Shown piece by piece: positions 1-9,454 of a stretch of DNA of 64,000 bases (its first letter is position 1; the number at the start of each line of letters is the position of its first letter). Below the pieces are notes generated by a model that made no database searches, had not been told where the DNA came from, and worked only from the letters and a program-made list of their open reading frames with translations. Source of the stretch: an uncultured Bacteroides sp. (GTDB taxonomy: Bacteria > Bacteroidota > Bacteroidia > Bacteroidales > Bacteroidaceae). The DNA is taken from NCBI GenBank assembly GCA_944321495.1, contig CALULP010000006.1:1-64000 (forward strand), in the 5' to 3' direction. Position numbers and translations under genes: made by a program.

Positions 1-163
1 GGGAACTTTTTTGGAAGTTTTTTGAATGGAAAAACACAAAGCACTGGAAAACTTGGAGTTAGGAATGAAAAAAAGACAAAGGAAGGCGGAAAAGGGGAAA
101 AGACATACACCATATATAATATTATAACACGGGAAGAGGAAAGCGGAGGGACGGAGCCGGGTT
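1..163. other. intergenic, no gene seen
   Basis: Purine-rich DNA without a credible coding frame; short open frames here show no domain, signal peptide or conserved motif. It may be the downstream flank of a gene outside the window. Confidence 0.5.
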
Positions 164-273
164 GGCAGCGGTATAACGCCAAGTTGGTAGCGGTACGGCG
201 CCAGGAAGGTAGCGATACGACGCCAGGATGGTAGCGATACAACGCCAGGATGGTAGCGGTACGGCGCTATAAA
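164..273 (+). repeat. 22-bp tandem repeat, five units (locus A of a dispersed family)
   Basis: Five head-to-tail 22-bp units at 164-185, 186-207, 208-229, 230-251 and 252-273. Each begins GGTAGCG or GGCAGCG and, in the first four, contains ACGCCA or GCGCCA at the same offset. The first and last units are the most diverged. The same unit occurs at four other intergenic loci in this window. No spacers separate the units, so this is not a CRISPR array. Confidence 0.9.
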
Positions 274-372
274 TGGAAGATGGAAAGCACTAATATTATG
301 GGAAATAAGGGGAGAGAAACCGGCAAAGCTCGTTTTTTCCGCCATGCCGCGCATCTGAAAAACCACCGGACA

Positions 373-405
373 TTTGCTTTTGTGCTATCTGAGTCGTACA
401 TTTGC
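373..405 (+). promoter_or_regulatory. Bacteroidetes-type promoter for the nucleoside transporter
   Basis: TTTG at 373-376 and TACATTTGC at 397-405 are separated by exactly 20 bp, a textbook Bacteroidetes -33/-7 pair. It ends 29 bp before the ATG at 435. Confidence 0.75.
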
Positions 406-434
406 AATGGTATTATAAAAATCGGACAAATAAA

Positions 435-1682
435 ATGGGCATAAAATTACGACTCACCATCATGCAATTCCTCCAATTCTTTATTTGGGGGGCATGGTTG
501 ATATCCTTGGGCGGCTACATGGGAAATGCACTTCACTTTGAGGGCGGACAGATTGGAGCCATCTTTGCAACAACGGGCATCGCCGCACTGATTATGCCGG
601 GGCTGACGGGCATCATCGCCGACAAATGGATAAATGCCGAACGGCTATACGGACTGCTTCACCTCATTGGCGCAGGTGCATTGCTTTATGCGTCTACCGC
701 AACCACCTATAACCAGATGTATTGGGCCATGCTGCTCAACATGCTGGCGTATATGCCCACCTTATCCTTAGCCAACACGGTATCTTACAACGCCTTAGAG
801 AAAAGCCACATGGACTTGGTGAAAGACTTCCCTCCTATCCGCGTATGGGGGACTGTGGGGTTCATCTGCGCCATGTGGGCCGTAGACTTGACCGGGTTTA
901 AGGCACATTCGGCCCAACTCTACGTAGCGGCAACCGCCGCCCTCCTGTTAGGGCTCTATGCTTTCTCTTTGCCGGCATGTCCGCCCGAACGGAATGAGAA
1001 CAAGACGATGCTGTCGGCCTTCGGACTGGATGCTTTAGTGTTGTTCAAACAGAAGAAAATGATTATCTTCTTCCTGTTCTCCATGCTGTTGGGCGCCGCC
1101 CTGCAAATCACCAACACTTACGGCGACCTGTTCCTGGGCTCGTTCGCATCCATCCCGGAATATGCAGATTCGTTCGGCGTGAAGCATTCGGTCATCCTGC
1201 TTTCCATTTCCCAAATGAGCGAGACCCTGTTCATCCTTGCCATCCCATTCTTCTTGAAACATTTCGGCATCAAGCGAGTCATGCTCATCAGCATGTTTGC
1301 CTGGGTTTTCCGCTTCGGGTTATTCGGTCTGGGCAATCCGGGCGACGGGCTATGGATGCTGATACTTTCCATGATTGTATATGGCATGGCGTTCGACTTT
1401 TTCAACGTTTCCGGCTCCCTGTTTACCGAAATGGAAGCGCACTCCAGCATACGCGCCAGCGCGCAAGGCCTGTTCTTCATGATGACAAACGGGCTGGGAG
1501 CCATCATTGGAGGTTATGCCAGCGGGGCCGTTGTCGACGCGTTCTCCGTTTATGAAAACGGGCTATTAATCAGCCGCGAATGGACTCCCATCTGGATGAT
1601 TTTTGCCGGTTATGCGTTGACCATCGGCATCTTGTTCGGACTGGCATTCCGCTATAAACATGTTCCGGAAAGTAAACAATGA
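435..1682 (+). CDS. MFS nucleoside:H+ symporter family transporter
   Basis: A 415-residue integral membrane protein expected to import nucleosides with protons across the inner membrane. The N-terminal stretch LRLTIMQFLQFFIWGAW and the overall pattern of about 12 hydrophobic helices match the NupG/XapB-like nucleoside symporter branch of the major facilitator superfamily. The ATG at 435 is chosen because the frame upstream (from 402) is not hydrophobic and overlaps the -7 box at 397-405. The family is clear; the exact nucleoside range cannot be read from sequence. The next gene starts 4 bp after the stop, suggesting co-transcription. Confidence 0.85.
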   Translation: MGIKLRLTIMQFLQFFIWGAWLISLGGYMGNALHFEGGQIGAIFATTGIAALIMPGLTGIIADKWINAERLYGLLHLIGAGALLYASTATTYNQMYWAMLLNMLAYMPTLSLANTVSYNALEKSHMDLVKDFPPIRVWGTVGFICAMWAVDLTGFKAHSAQLYVAATAALLLGLYAFSLPACPPERNENKTMLSAFGLDALVLFKQKKMIIFFLFSMLLGAALQITNTYGDLFLGSFASIPEYADSFGVKHSVILLSISQMSETLFILAIPFFLKHFGIKRVMLISMFAWVFRFGLFGLGNPGDGLWMLILSMIVYGMAFDFFNVSGSLFTEMEAHSSIRASAQGLFFMMTNGLGAIIGGYASGAVVDAFSVYENGLLISREWTPIWMIFAGYALTIGILFGLAFRYKHVPESKQ

Positions 1683-1686
1683 ATCT

Positions 1687-2283
1687 ATGAATCACCGAAA
1701 AAAAACAGAGCTGCAAGTATTCAATATTACCAACAGCCGCATACAAGCCGGGGCTTATGCACTTATCCTGTCCGAAAAAGACGGGAACCGGCAACTGCCT
1801 ATTATCATAGGCGCCACAGAAGCACAAGCCATCATCATTGAACTGAAAGGAATTATCCCTCCGCGTCCATTGACCCACATGCTGTTCTCCTCCGTTCTCG
1901 AAGCCATGGGAGTACGGCTATTGCGCGTGCTCATATACAAAGCAGACAACGGAGTTTTTTACGCCTACCTCTACCTGCGGCAGGCCGAAACCATCTACCG
2001 GGTAGACTCCCGCACCAGCGACGCCATTGTCCTCGCCCTACGCATGGCAGCCCCCATTTTCATCTACGATGACATCCTGGAAACGGAACACATCCGGATA
2101 GGCGATGCCGAAGAAGATGGCGGAGCGACGAGCAATGCCACTCCTTCCACCGACAACGGGGCCACACGCGAGCCATCGCTGGCTTCCCTAAAGCATGCAC
2201 TGGAAAAGGCGGTTGAAGCCGAAAATTACGAACAAGCCGCCGTATTGCGTGACAAAATCAAACAATTAAGTCAAACGGAATAA
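1687..2283 (+). CDS. bifunctional nuclease domain (DUF151) protein with C-terminal UVR motif
   Basis: 198 residues. The first roughly 140 residues are the DUF151 bifunctional-nuclease fold (ITNSRIQAGAYALIL, then PIIIGATEAQAI, then SRTSDAIVLALR), known from plant and thermophile proteins with DNase/RNase activity. A variable acidic linker follows, then a UVR-type helical hairpin (ALEKAVEAENYEQAAVLRD), the element UvrB and UvrC use for contact. The ATG at 1687 is preferred; an ATG at 1679 stops immediately. It lies 4 bp after the nucleoside transporter and 12 bp before rsmE. Nuclease activity is inferred from family membership only. Confidence 0.85.
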   Translation: MNHRKKTELQVFNITNSRIQAGAYALILSEKDGNRQLPIIIGATEAQAIIIELKGIIPPRPLTHMLFSSVLEAMGVRLLRVLIYKADNGVFYAYLYLRQAETIYRVDSRTSDAIVLALRMAAPIFIYDDILETEHIRIGDAEEDGGATSNATPSTDNGATREPSLASLKHALEKAVEAENYEQAAVLRDKIKQLSQTE

Positions 2284-2295
2284 GCCAAAAGTCCC

Positions 2296-2994
2296 ATGCA
2301 CGTTTTTTATACACCAGACATACAAGAGCGCGCCGAATTGCCTGAAGAAGAAGCCGCACACGCCATCCGCGTACTGCGCCTGCAAACAGGCGATGAGATT
2401 ATGTTGACCGATGGAAAAGGCAATTTTTACCGCGCCGGAATAACAGCGACCGGAGGCAAACGATGCCTCGTCAACATCCTCGAGGTGCAGCCGCAAGAAC
2501 CGCTGTGGAAAGGACACCTGCACATAGCCATGGCGCCCACCAAGAACATGGACCGCACGGAATGGTTTGCCGAAAAAGCCACCGAAATAGGCCTTGACGA
2601 ACTGACTTTCCTGAATTGCAGGCATTCGGAAAGAAAAGTCATCAAGACAGAGCGCATCAACAAAATCCTGGTATCTGCCATCAAGCAATCGCTCAAAGCC
2701 CGCCTGCCCAAGTTGAATGAGATGACGGGATTCGATTCGTTCATCCGCCAGTCCTTTCCCGGACAAAAGTTTATCGCCCATTGCTATCCCGGCGAGAAGC
2801 CTTTGTTGAAAGACATAGTGCAGCCCGGCGAAGACGCCCTCGTGCTTATCGGTCCCGAAGGAGACTTCAGCGAAGAAGAGGTGGCCGGCGCGGAAGCCTG
2901 CGGATTCACTTCCATCAGCCTGGGACGCTCCCGGCTGCGCACGGAAACGGCCGCACTCGTAGCCTGCCACATACTAAACCTGCAAAACCAATAA
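2296..2994 (+). CDS. rsmE: 16S rRNA (uracil-1498-N3)-methyltransferase
   Basis: 232 residues, normal length for RsmE, a SPOUT-class enzyme that methylates N3 of U1498 in 16S rRNA using S-adenosylmethionine. The N-terminal PUA-like part contains the HAIRVLRLQTGDEI element. The C-terminal knot shows LIGPEGDFSEEE and SLGRSRLRTETAAL, the family signatures for SAM binding. It sits in a tight plus-strand series with DUF151 upstream and miaA 13 bp downstream, so the three are probably one transcript. Confidence 0.95.
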   Translation: MHVFYTPDIQERAELPEEEAAHAIRVLRLQTGDEIMLTDGKGNFYRAGITATGGKRCLVNILEVQPQEPLWKGHLHIAMAPTKNMDRTEWFAEKATEIGLDELTFLNCRHSERKVIKTERINKILVSAIKQSLKARLPKLNEMTGFDSFIRQSFPGQKFIAHCYPGEKPLLKDIVQPGEDALVLIGPEGDFSEEEVAGAEACGFTSISLGRSRLRTETAALVACHILNLQNQ

Positions 2995-3007
2995 CTCCCC
3001 TCCTGCC

Positions 3008-3928
3008 ATGCCCCGCTACGACCTGATTACCATTCTCGGCCCGACCGCTTCGGGAAAAACCTCCCTCGCCGCCGCCCTTGCCCGCAGGCTGGACGCGGAA
3101 ATCATCAGCGCCGACTCACGGCAAGTGTACCGCGGGATGGACATCGGTACCGGAAAAGACCTGGCGGATTATGCCATAGACGGGCAAACCGTGCCTTACC
3201 ACCTGATAGACATCGCAGAACCGGGTTACAAGTACAACGTATTCGAATACCAGCGCGACTTTCTTTCCGCCTACGAAGGCATCCGCCAACGGGGCAGACT
3301 GCCCATACTATGCGGGGGCACAGGACTGTATCTTGAGTCTGTGCTGAAAGGATACCGCCTGCTGCCCGTCCCGGAGAATGCACAGCTGCGCGCCAGCCTG
3401 TCCGGCAAGACGTTGGAAGAACTGGCCGAACTGCTCCGCTCCTACAAGACCTTGCACAACACGACGGACATCGACACGCCCAAACGCGCCATCCGTGCCA
3501 TCGAAATCGAAGAATACTACCGCAACAGGCCCGTAGACGAACGCCCATTCCCCCGGCTGGAAAGCCTCATCATCGGCGTAGCGATAGACCGCGACCTGCG
3601 CCGCGAAAAAATTACCCGCCGCCTGCGCCAACGCCTGGACGAAGGCATGGCCGACGAGGTGCGCCGGCTGCTGGCCAAGGGGCTGACGCCGGACGACCTC
3701 ATCTACTACGGGCTGGAATACAAATACGTCACCCTGTACGTCACCGGACAACTGGCCTACGATGACATGTTTACCCGGCTGGAAACCGCCATCCACCAGT
3801 TTGCCAAGCGGCAGATGACGTGGTTCCGGGGCATGGAACGTCGCGGTTTTGTCATACACTGGGTGGATGCATCCTTGCCCATGGAAGAAAAGATTGCCTT
3901 CATCAGGCAGAAACTTCAAGAGAATTAG
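3008..3928 (+). CDS. miaA: tRNA dimethylallyltransferase
   Basis: 306 residues. MiaA adds a dimethylallyl group to A37 of tRNAs reading UNN codons. The P-loop GPTASGKT lies at residues 11-18, followed by DSRQVYRGMDIGTGK (substrate-binding region) and, near the C-terminus, QFAKRQMTWFRG, the family's conserved closing motif. Length and motif order are normal. It follows rsmE by 13 bp; a lipid kinase begins 29 bp downstream. Confidence 0.96.
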   Translation: MPRYDLITILGPTASGKTSLAAALARRLDAEIISADSRQVYRGMDIGTGKDLADYAIDGQTVPYHLIDIAEPGYKYNVFEYQRDFLSAYEGIRQRGRLPILCGGTGLYLESVLKGYRLLPVPENAQLRASLSGKTLEELAELLRSYKTLHNTTDIDTPKRAIRAIEIEEYYRNRPVDERPFPRLESLIIGVAIDRDLRREKITRRLRQRLDEGMADEVRRLLAKGLTPDDLIYYGLEYKYVTLYVTGQLAYDDMFTRLETAIHQFAKRQMTWFRGMERRGFVIHWVDASLPMEEKIAFIRQKLQEN

Positions 3929-3957
3929 TATATTTGGCGACCAAAACAGAGAAAGCC

Positions 3958-4884
3958 ATGAGCATAGCACCCGATAAATGGGGAATCATCTACAACCCCA
4001 AAGCCGGCACCCGCAAGGTGCAGAAACGCTGGAAGTCCATCAAGGAATACATGGACAAGAAAGGCGTGGACTACGACTACATCCAGTCGGAAGGATTCGG
4101 CTCGGTAGAACGGCTGGCAGGCATACTGGCCAACAACGGATACCGCACCATTGTGGTCGTGGGAGGCGACGGCGCGCTGAACGACGCCATCAACGGCATC
4201 ATGCGCTCCGACGCGCCGGACAAGGCAGACATCGCCCTGGGCATCATCCCCAACGGCATAGGCAACGACTTCGCCAAGTACTGGGGCATGGGCACCGACT
4301 ACAAGGAAGCCGTGCAGTGCATCATGAACGGCAGGCGGAGGCGCATTGACGTAGGCACCTGCCAGTACTACGACGGCCGGCAGCACGTGACGCGCTATTT
4401 CCTCAACGCCATCAACATCGGCCTGGGCGCAAGGATTGTGAAGATTACCGACCAGTGCAAACGCTTCTGGGGCGTGAAATACCTGTCGTACCTCATGGCC
4501 TTCCTTTCCCTCATTTTCGAGCGCAAACTCTACCGCATGCACCTCAAGGTGAACGGCGAGCACATCCGCGGCCGCATCATGACCGTGTGCATAGGCAGCG
4601 CCTGGGGCTGGGGACAGCTGCCCAGCGCCGTGCCCTACAACGGCTGGCTGGACGTATCCATCATCAGCCGCCCCGAGCTGCGCCAGCTGTGGCCCGGCCT
4701 GTGGATGCTGATGAAGGGACGCATACTGAACAACAGGCTCGTGCGCCCCTACCGCACCCGACAAGTCAAAGTGCTGCGCGCGCAGAATGCCGCTGCCGAC
4801 CTGGACGGACGGCTGCTGCCCCGGCACTTCCCGCTGACCATCGGCATACAGCCCGAAGCCATCACCCTCATCATTCCCGAATAG
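3958..4884 (+). CDS. diacylglycerol kinase family lipid kinase
   Basis: 308 residues. The N-terminal DAGK catalytic domain shows YNPKAG at the start, the nucleotide-binding VVGGDGALNDAING, and GIIPNGIGNDFAKYWGM, the conserved glycine-rich segment of DgkB/YegS-type kinases. The enzyme should phosphorylate diacylglycerol or a related lipid at the inner leaflet. An in-frame start upstream at 3820 lies inside miaA and would add 46 unrelated residues, so the ATG at 3958 is chosen. The true lipid substrate is unknown. Confidence 0.88.
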   Translation: MSIAPDKWGIIYNPKAGTRKVQKRWKSIKEYMDKKGVDYDYIQSEGFGSVERLAGILANNGYRTIVVVGGDGALNDAINGIMRSDAPDKADIALGIIPNGIGNDFAKYWGMGTDYKEAVQCIMNGRRRRIDVGTCQYYDGRQHVTRYFLNAINIGLGARIVKITDQCKRFWGVKYLSYLMAFLSLIFERKLYRMHLKVNGEHIRGRIMTVCIGSAWGWGQLPSAVPYNGWLDVSIISRPELRQLWPGLWMLMKGRILNNRLVRPYRTRQVKVLRAQNAAADLDGRLLPRHFPLTIGIQPEAITLIIPE

Positions 4885-5044
4885 ACATGCCGGCAAAGCC
4901 CCCCTTCACAAGCCGGCCCGGCACCGCCGGGCATACACCCCGACGGGCAGAAAAAAGTTGCCTCCCCCTGTGATTTACGCCGCCCCTTGCCGACTGATAG
5001 GTCGTGAATAGACGATAAATGTTCAACTTAAAAACGATAAGACA

Positions 5045-7876
5045 ATGAAACATCTACTGAAAAGCCTCAGCGTGGCCATGCTCGCCCTCGGGTGCAGCCT
5101 GACCCCGGCGCTGGCACAACAACAGCTGCCCCCGCTGCCCGCCGACCCCGCCGTGCGCATCGGCAAACTGGACAACGGACTGACCTACTACATCCGCCAC
5201 AACGAGCAACCCGCCGACCGGGCCGACTTCTACATCGCGCAGAAGGTAGGCTCCATACAGGAAGAGCAGAACCAGCTGGGACTGGCACACTTCCTCGAGC
5301 ACATGTGCTTCAACGGCACCACGCACTTCCCCGGCGATGCCCTCCGCCACTACCTGGAAACCATCGGCGTGAAGTTCGGCGAAAACCTCAATGCCTACAC
5401 CTCGGTGGAAGAGACGGTGTACAACATCAGCAACGTGCCCGTGCAGACGCCGGGCGCCATCGACTCGTGCCTGCTCATCCTGCACGACTGGAGCAACGAC
5501 CTCACCCTCGACCCCAAGGAGATTGACAAAGAACGCGGCGTCATCAACGAAGAGTGGCGCATGCGCATGACCGCCGACCAGCGCCTGCTCGAAAAGGCCC
5601 TGCCCGTGCTCTTTGCCGGCACGAAGTACGCCACCTGCTTCCCCATCGGCACGATGGACGTGGTGATGAACTTCCCCTACCAGGCGTTGCGCGACTATTA
5701 TGAAAAGTGGTACCGCCCCGACCTGCAAGGCCTCGTCATCGTGGGCGACATCGATGTGGACGCCGTGGAAGCCAAAATCAAGCAGATGTTTGCCGACATC
5801 CCCGCCCAGCCCGATGCCGCCAAGCGCGAGTACTACTCCATCCCCGACAACAAGGAGCCTATCATCTATATAGGCAAGGACAAGGAGCAGCCCTACGTGC
5901 AGGCCATCATCATGTGCAAGCACGACGTCACCCCCGACGACCAGAAAGGCAACGCCCTCTACCTCGTCGAGCTTTACGCCAAGAACCTCATCAGCAACAT
6001 GCTCTACGCCCGCCTCAACGAGCTGATGCAGACCGCCAACCCGCCCTACATAGCCGCCGGCGCGTATGACAACTCCATCCTGGGCGTCACCAAGACGAAA
6101 GCCGCCTTTACCGGCGTGGCCGTCTGCCAGGAGAACAACATCAAGCAAGGCTTCACCGCCGTGCTGCGCGAGATGGAACGCGCCCGCCGCTTCGGCTTCA
6201 CCGAGAGCGAATACAGCCGTGCCCGTGCCGAGTTCCTCCGCCAGATAGAGTCGGCCTACAACGAACGCGACAAGCGCCGCAACGACCAGTTCGTCAACGA
6301 GTACGTCCGCCTCTTCCTCGACAACGAGCCCGCACCGGGCATTGAGACCGAATACGCCCTCTACAACCAGCTGGCCCCCGCCATCCCGGTAGACCTCATC
6401 AACAAACTGATGGAACAACTGATGCCAGAGGACAACCGCCTCGTAGTCTTCATGGCTCCCGATAAGGAGGGTCTTGCCCTGCCTACCGAAGCCGACCTCA
6501 AGGCCTGGATGCAGGAAGTGGCCAAGGAAGAACTGACCCCCTACGTGGACAAGGTGTCTGACGAACCGCTGATGAAAGAAGCCCCCAAGGGCGGCGCCAT
6601 AGTATCGGAAACGCAAGACGAAAAGCTCGGCACCGTAAACCTCACGCTCTCCAACGGCGTGAAGGTCATCATCAAGAAGACCGACTTCAAGGCCGACCAG
6701 ATACTGATGAAGGGTGTCAGCTTCGGCGGAAGCTCCCTGTTCCCCGACAGCGAGGTCATCAACATCGAAGGGCTGGATGCCGTCAGCGTAGGCGGCCTGG
6801 GCAACTTCAATGCCATCGACCTGGAGAAGGTGCTGGCCGGCAAGAAAGCCAGCGTAAGCTATGGCATCGGCGACAAGACCGAGGCCGTCAACGGCTCGTG
6901 CTCGCCCAAGGACTTCGAGACCATGATGCAGCTCACCTACCTCACCTTCACCGCCCCGCGGCGCGACGACGAGGCCTTTGCCTCCTTCAAGAACCGCGCC
7001 CGCGCCTCGCTCGAGAACCAGGAGATGGACCCCATGACGGCTTTCAGCGACAGCGTGACCTTTGCCCTCAACATGGGACACCCGCGCACCCTGCGCCTCA
7101 AGGCCGACCAGATTGACCGGATGGACTACGACAAAATCCTCGCCATGTACAACGACCGCTACCAGGATGCCGGCGACTTCACCTTCATCCTCGTGGGCAA
7201 CGTGGACGTGGAAGCCATGAAGCCGCTCATCGCCACCTACCTGGGCGGGCTGCCTGCAACGGGACGCAAAGAGACCTTCAAGGATAACCACATAGACTGG
7301 CGCAAGGGCGAGTACAAGAACGTATTCAACCGCCCGCAAGAAACGCCCAAGGCCACCAACTTCGTCTGCTACACCGGCACGTGCGACTACACGCTGAAGA
7401 ACACCGTGCTGATGGACATGCTGGGCCAGATACTCGACATCGTCTACACCGCCACCGTGCGTGAGGACGAGGGAGGCGCCTACAGCGTCTTCGCCGGAGG
7501 CAACCTCAACAAGTACCCCACGCCCAAGGCAGGCATCCAGATTATCTTCGAGACCGCGCCCGAGAAGCGCGAGCGCATGATGGAAATCATCTTCGCGCAA
7601 CTGGAGAACATCGCCAAGAACGGCCCCAAGGCCGAAGACCTGGCCAAGGTGAAGGAATTCATGCTGAAGAAGCACGCCGAAGACCTGAAGGAGAACAGCT
7701 ACTGGCTGAGCGCCCTCGACGAGATATGCTACACCGGCATGAACCCCATGAACGGATACGGGCAAGTGGTGGAAAGCATCACGACGGACGACATCCGCCA
7801 GTTCACCGCCAGCCTGCTGGACCAGGGCAACGAAATAGAAGTCTCGATGGTTTCGGAAGGAACAGAGGCTAAGTAA
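5045..7876 (+). CDS. M16 family (pitrilysin-like) zinc protease, periplasmic
   Basis: 943 residues with a cleavable signal peptide ending in ALAQ at about residue 25. The inverted zinc motif HxxEH is HFLEH at residues 82-86, and the distal glutamate segment is the usual ERGVINEEWRMR. Two tandem M16 halves are present: an N-terminal catalytic half and a C-terminal inactive half from about residue 520. Members degrade peptides in the periplasm. The gene appears monocistronic: 160 bp of gene-free DNA precede it and a hairpin with a T-tract follows. Its very high GC creates long open frames on the opposite strand that are not genes. Confidence 0.93.
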   Translation: MKHLLKSLSVAMLALGCSLTPALAQQQLPPLPADPAVRIGKLDNGLTYYIRHNEQPADRADFYIAQKVGSIQEEQNQLGLAHFLEHMCFNGTTHFPGDALRHYLETIGVKFGENLNAYTSVEETVYNISNVPVQTPGAIDSCLLILHDWSNDLTLDPKEIDKERGVINEEWRMRMTADQRLLEKALPVLFAGTKYATCFPIGTMDVVMNFPYQALRDYYEKWYRPDLQGLVIVGDIDVDAVEAKIKQMFADIPAQPDAAKREYYSIPDNKEPIIYIGKDKEQPYVQAIIMCKHDVTPDDQKGNALYLVELYAKNLISNMLYARLNELMQTANPPYIAAGAYDNSILGVTKTKAAFTGVAVCQENNIKQGFTAVLREMERARRFGFTESEYSRARAEFLRQIESAYNERDKRRNDQFVNEYVRLFLDNEPAPGIETEYALYNQLAPAIPVDLINKLMEQLMPEDNRLVVFMAPDKEGLALPTEADLKAWMQEVAKEELTPYVDKVSDEPLMKEAPKGGAIVSETQDEKLGTVNLTLSNGVKVIIKKTDFKADQILMKGVSFGGSSLFPDSEVINIEGLDAVSVGGLGNFNAIDLEKVLAGKKASVSYGIGDKTEAVNGSCSPKDFETMMQLTYLTFTAPRRDDEAFASFKNRARASLENQEMDPMTAFSDSVTFALNMGHPRTLRLKADQIDRMDYDKILAMYNDRYQDAGDFTFILVGNVDVEAMKPLIATYLGGLPATGRKETFKDNHIDWRKGEYKNVFNRPQETPKATNFVCYTGTCDYTLKNTVLMDMLGQILDIVYTATVREDEGGAYSVFAGGNLNKYPTPKAGIQIIFETAPEKRERMMEIIFAQLENIAKNGPKAEDLAKVKEFMLKKHAEDLKENSYWLSALDEICYTGMNPMNGYGQVVESITTDDIRQFTASLLDQGNEIEVSMVSEGTEAK

Positions 7877-7889
7877 CCAACCATCCCCT

Positions 7890-7936
7890 CCCCTTGGAGC
7901 TGCCCTCCGCGGACAGGCTCCAGGGGGATTCTTTTT
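7890..7936 (+). terminator. probable Rho-independent terminator after the M16 protease
   Basis: An 11-bp stem (7890-7900 with 7917-7927, one T-G wobble) is followed by ATTCTTTTT. It lies in the 74-bp gap before the DUF5687 gene. Confidence 0.6.
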
Positions 7937-7950
7937 CCACTATACGCACT

Positions 7951-9441
7951 ATGAACTTATTCTTGGAACTGCGCCGGCACGGCAAGCTGGCCGACAAGCG
8001 ACACCCCATGTACGAGAAGAACCGCTTCGGCCGGCTGTGGATGTACCTCATGGCCATCTTCTGGGCGGGCTACCTCATGTTCTTCGGCACGCTGTTCGCC
8101 TTTGCCATGCAGGACGAGGCGCGCGAGCCGTACCACATCATCAACGCCGGGCTGATATTCTTCCTCGTACTGGACTTCATGATACGCTTCCCCTTCCAGA
8201 AGACGCCCACGCAGGAGGTGAAGCCCTACCTGCTGCTGCCCGTGCGACGGCGGAGGGTCATCGACTTCCTGCTGCTGCGCTCGGGGCTGAGCGGGTTCAA
8301 CCTGGTGTGGCTGTTCTTCTTCGTGCCCTTCGCCACGTTCACCGTGGTACGCTTCTACGGCGTGGGCGGGCTGCTGGGCTACTGCCTGGGCATCTGGCTG
8401 CTGATGGTGCTGAACAACTACTGGTTCCTGCTGTGCCGCACGCTGATGAACGAGCGCCTGCTCTGGGTGCTGCTGCCCCTGGCCGTCTACGGGGCGGTGA
8501 TAGCCGCCATGTTCGTGCCGGACAAGAGCGTGCTGTTCCGCTGGAGCACCGACCTGGGCGAGTGCTTCATCACCGGCAACGGGCTGGCCTACCTGGGCGT
8601 GCTGGCCGGCATCGCGCTGCTGTGGGCAGTGAACCGCGCGCTGATGGCACGCCTCATCTACGCCGAGCTGAACAAGACGGAGGACACGCACGTCAGGCAC
8701 CTCTCGGAGTACCGCTTCCTCGACCGCTACGGCGAGGTGGGCGAGTACATGCGGCTGGAGCTGAAGCTGATGCTGCGCAACAAGGTGTGCAAGACCGCCC
8801 TGCGCACGGGCATCCTGGTGGTCGTCATGTTCAGCCTGCTGATGAGCTTCACCGACGCCTACGACGGCGGCTTCATGAAGGACTTCATCCTGGTGTACAA
8901 CTTCACCATCTTCGGCATACTGTTCCTCAACGCCATCATGAGCTACGAGGGCAACTACATCGACGGGCTGATGAGCCGCAAGGAGGCCATCTACTCGCTG
9001 CTGCGGGCGAAGTACATCGTCTACGCCCTGGGCATGCTCATCCCCCTGCTGCTGATGGTGCCCGCCATGGCCACCGGCAAGGTGACGGTACTGAGCTGCG
9101 TCGCCGTGGCCGTGTTCACCGTGGGGTGCATATACTGCTGCCTGTTCCAGATGGCGGTGTACAACACGCGCACCATCGACCTCAACGCCAAGATGACCAG
9201 CCGCAACAGCATGGGCACGGGCCTGCAGAACCTCATCGGCATCATTGCCTTCGGCGGGCCGCTGGCCGTCAAGGCCGTGCTCGACGCGCTGCTCCCCGCC
9301 CCCGCGGGCGACTGGCTGCTGCTGGCCGTGGGGCTGGGCTTCATCGCCACCAGCAGGCTGTGGCTCAAGAACATCTACCGCCGCTTCATGGCGCGACGGT
9401 ACAAGAACATGGAGGGCTTCCGCGACAGCCGCCAGGGCTGA
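7951..9441 (+). CDS. DUF5687-type polytopic membrane protein, likely ABC transporter permease
   Basis: 496 residues with roughly a dozen hydrophobic helices and an N-terminus rich in basic residues (LRRHGKLADKRHPMYEKNRF). It resembles the Bacteroidetes DUF5687 family, whose genes usually sit beside an ABC ATPase. Here the ATPase gene follows on the same strand at 9830, but a 388-bp repeat-filled gap separates them. An earlier in-frame ATG at 7894 lies in the preceding terminator hairpin, so 7951 is preferred. Function as an exporter permease is inferred; the substrate is unknown. Confidence 0.75.
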   Translation: MNLFLELRRHGKLADKRHPMYEKNRFGRLWMYLMAIFWAGYLMFFGTLFAFAMQDEAREPYHIINAGLIFFLVLDFMIRFPFQKTPTQEVKPYLLLPVRRRRVIDFLLLRSGLSGFNLVWLFFFVPFATFTVVRFYGVGGLLGYCLGIWLLMVLNNYWFLLCRTLMNERLLWVLLPLAVYGAVIAAMFVPDKSVLFRWSTDLGECFITGNGLAYLGVLAGIALLWAVNRALMARLIYAELNKTEDTHVRHLSEYRFLDRYGEVGEYMRLELKLMLRNKVCKTALRTGILVVVMFSLLMSFTDAYDGGFMKDFILVYNFTIFGILFLNAIMSYEGNYIDGLMSRKEAIYSLLRAKYIVYALGMLIPLLLMVPAMATGKVTVLSCVAVAVFTVGCIYCCLFQMAVYNTRTIDLNAKMTSRNSMGTGLQNLIGIIAFGGPLAVKAVLDALLPAPAGDWLLLAVGLGFIATSRLWLKNIYRRFMARRYKNMEGFRDSRQG

Positions 9442-9454
9442 CCCGAAACCGGCC

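Noticed and set aside
22..234. A 70-codon frame at the left edge
   Set aside because: It reads through the 22-bp repeats and has a low-complexity, Lys/Gly/Arg-rich translation.
164..273. CRISPR array
   Set aside because: The 22-bp units are head-to-tail without spacers, and the same unit is dispersed at other loci.
5054..7765. A 903-codon open frame on the strand opposite the M16 protease gene
   Set aside because: It is an antisense shadow caused by GC-rich codons; its translation is low-complexity (Val, His, Gly, Leu-rich) with no domain or signal peptide, and the M16 frame has all family motifs.
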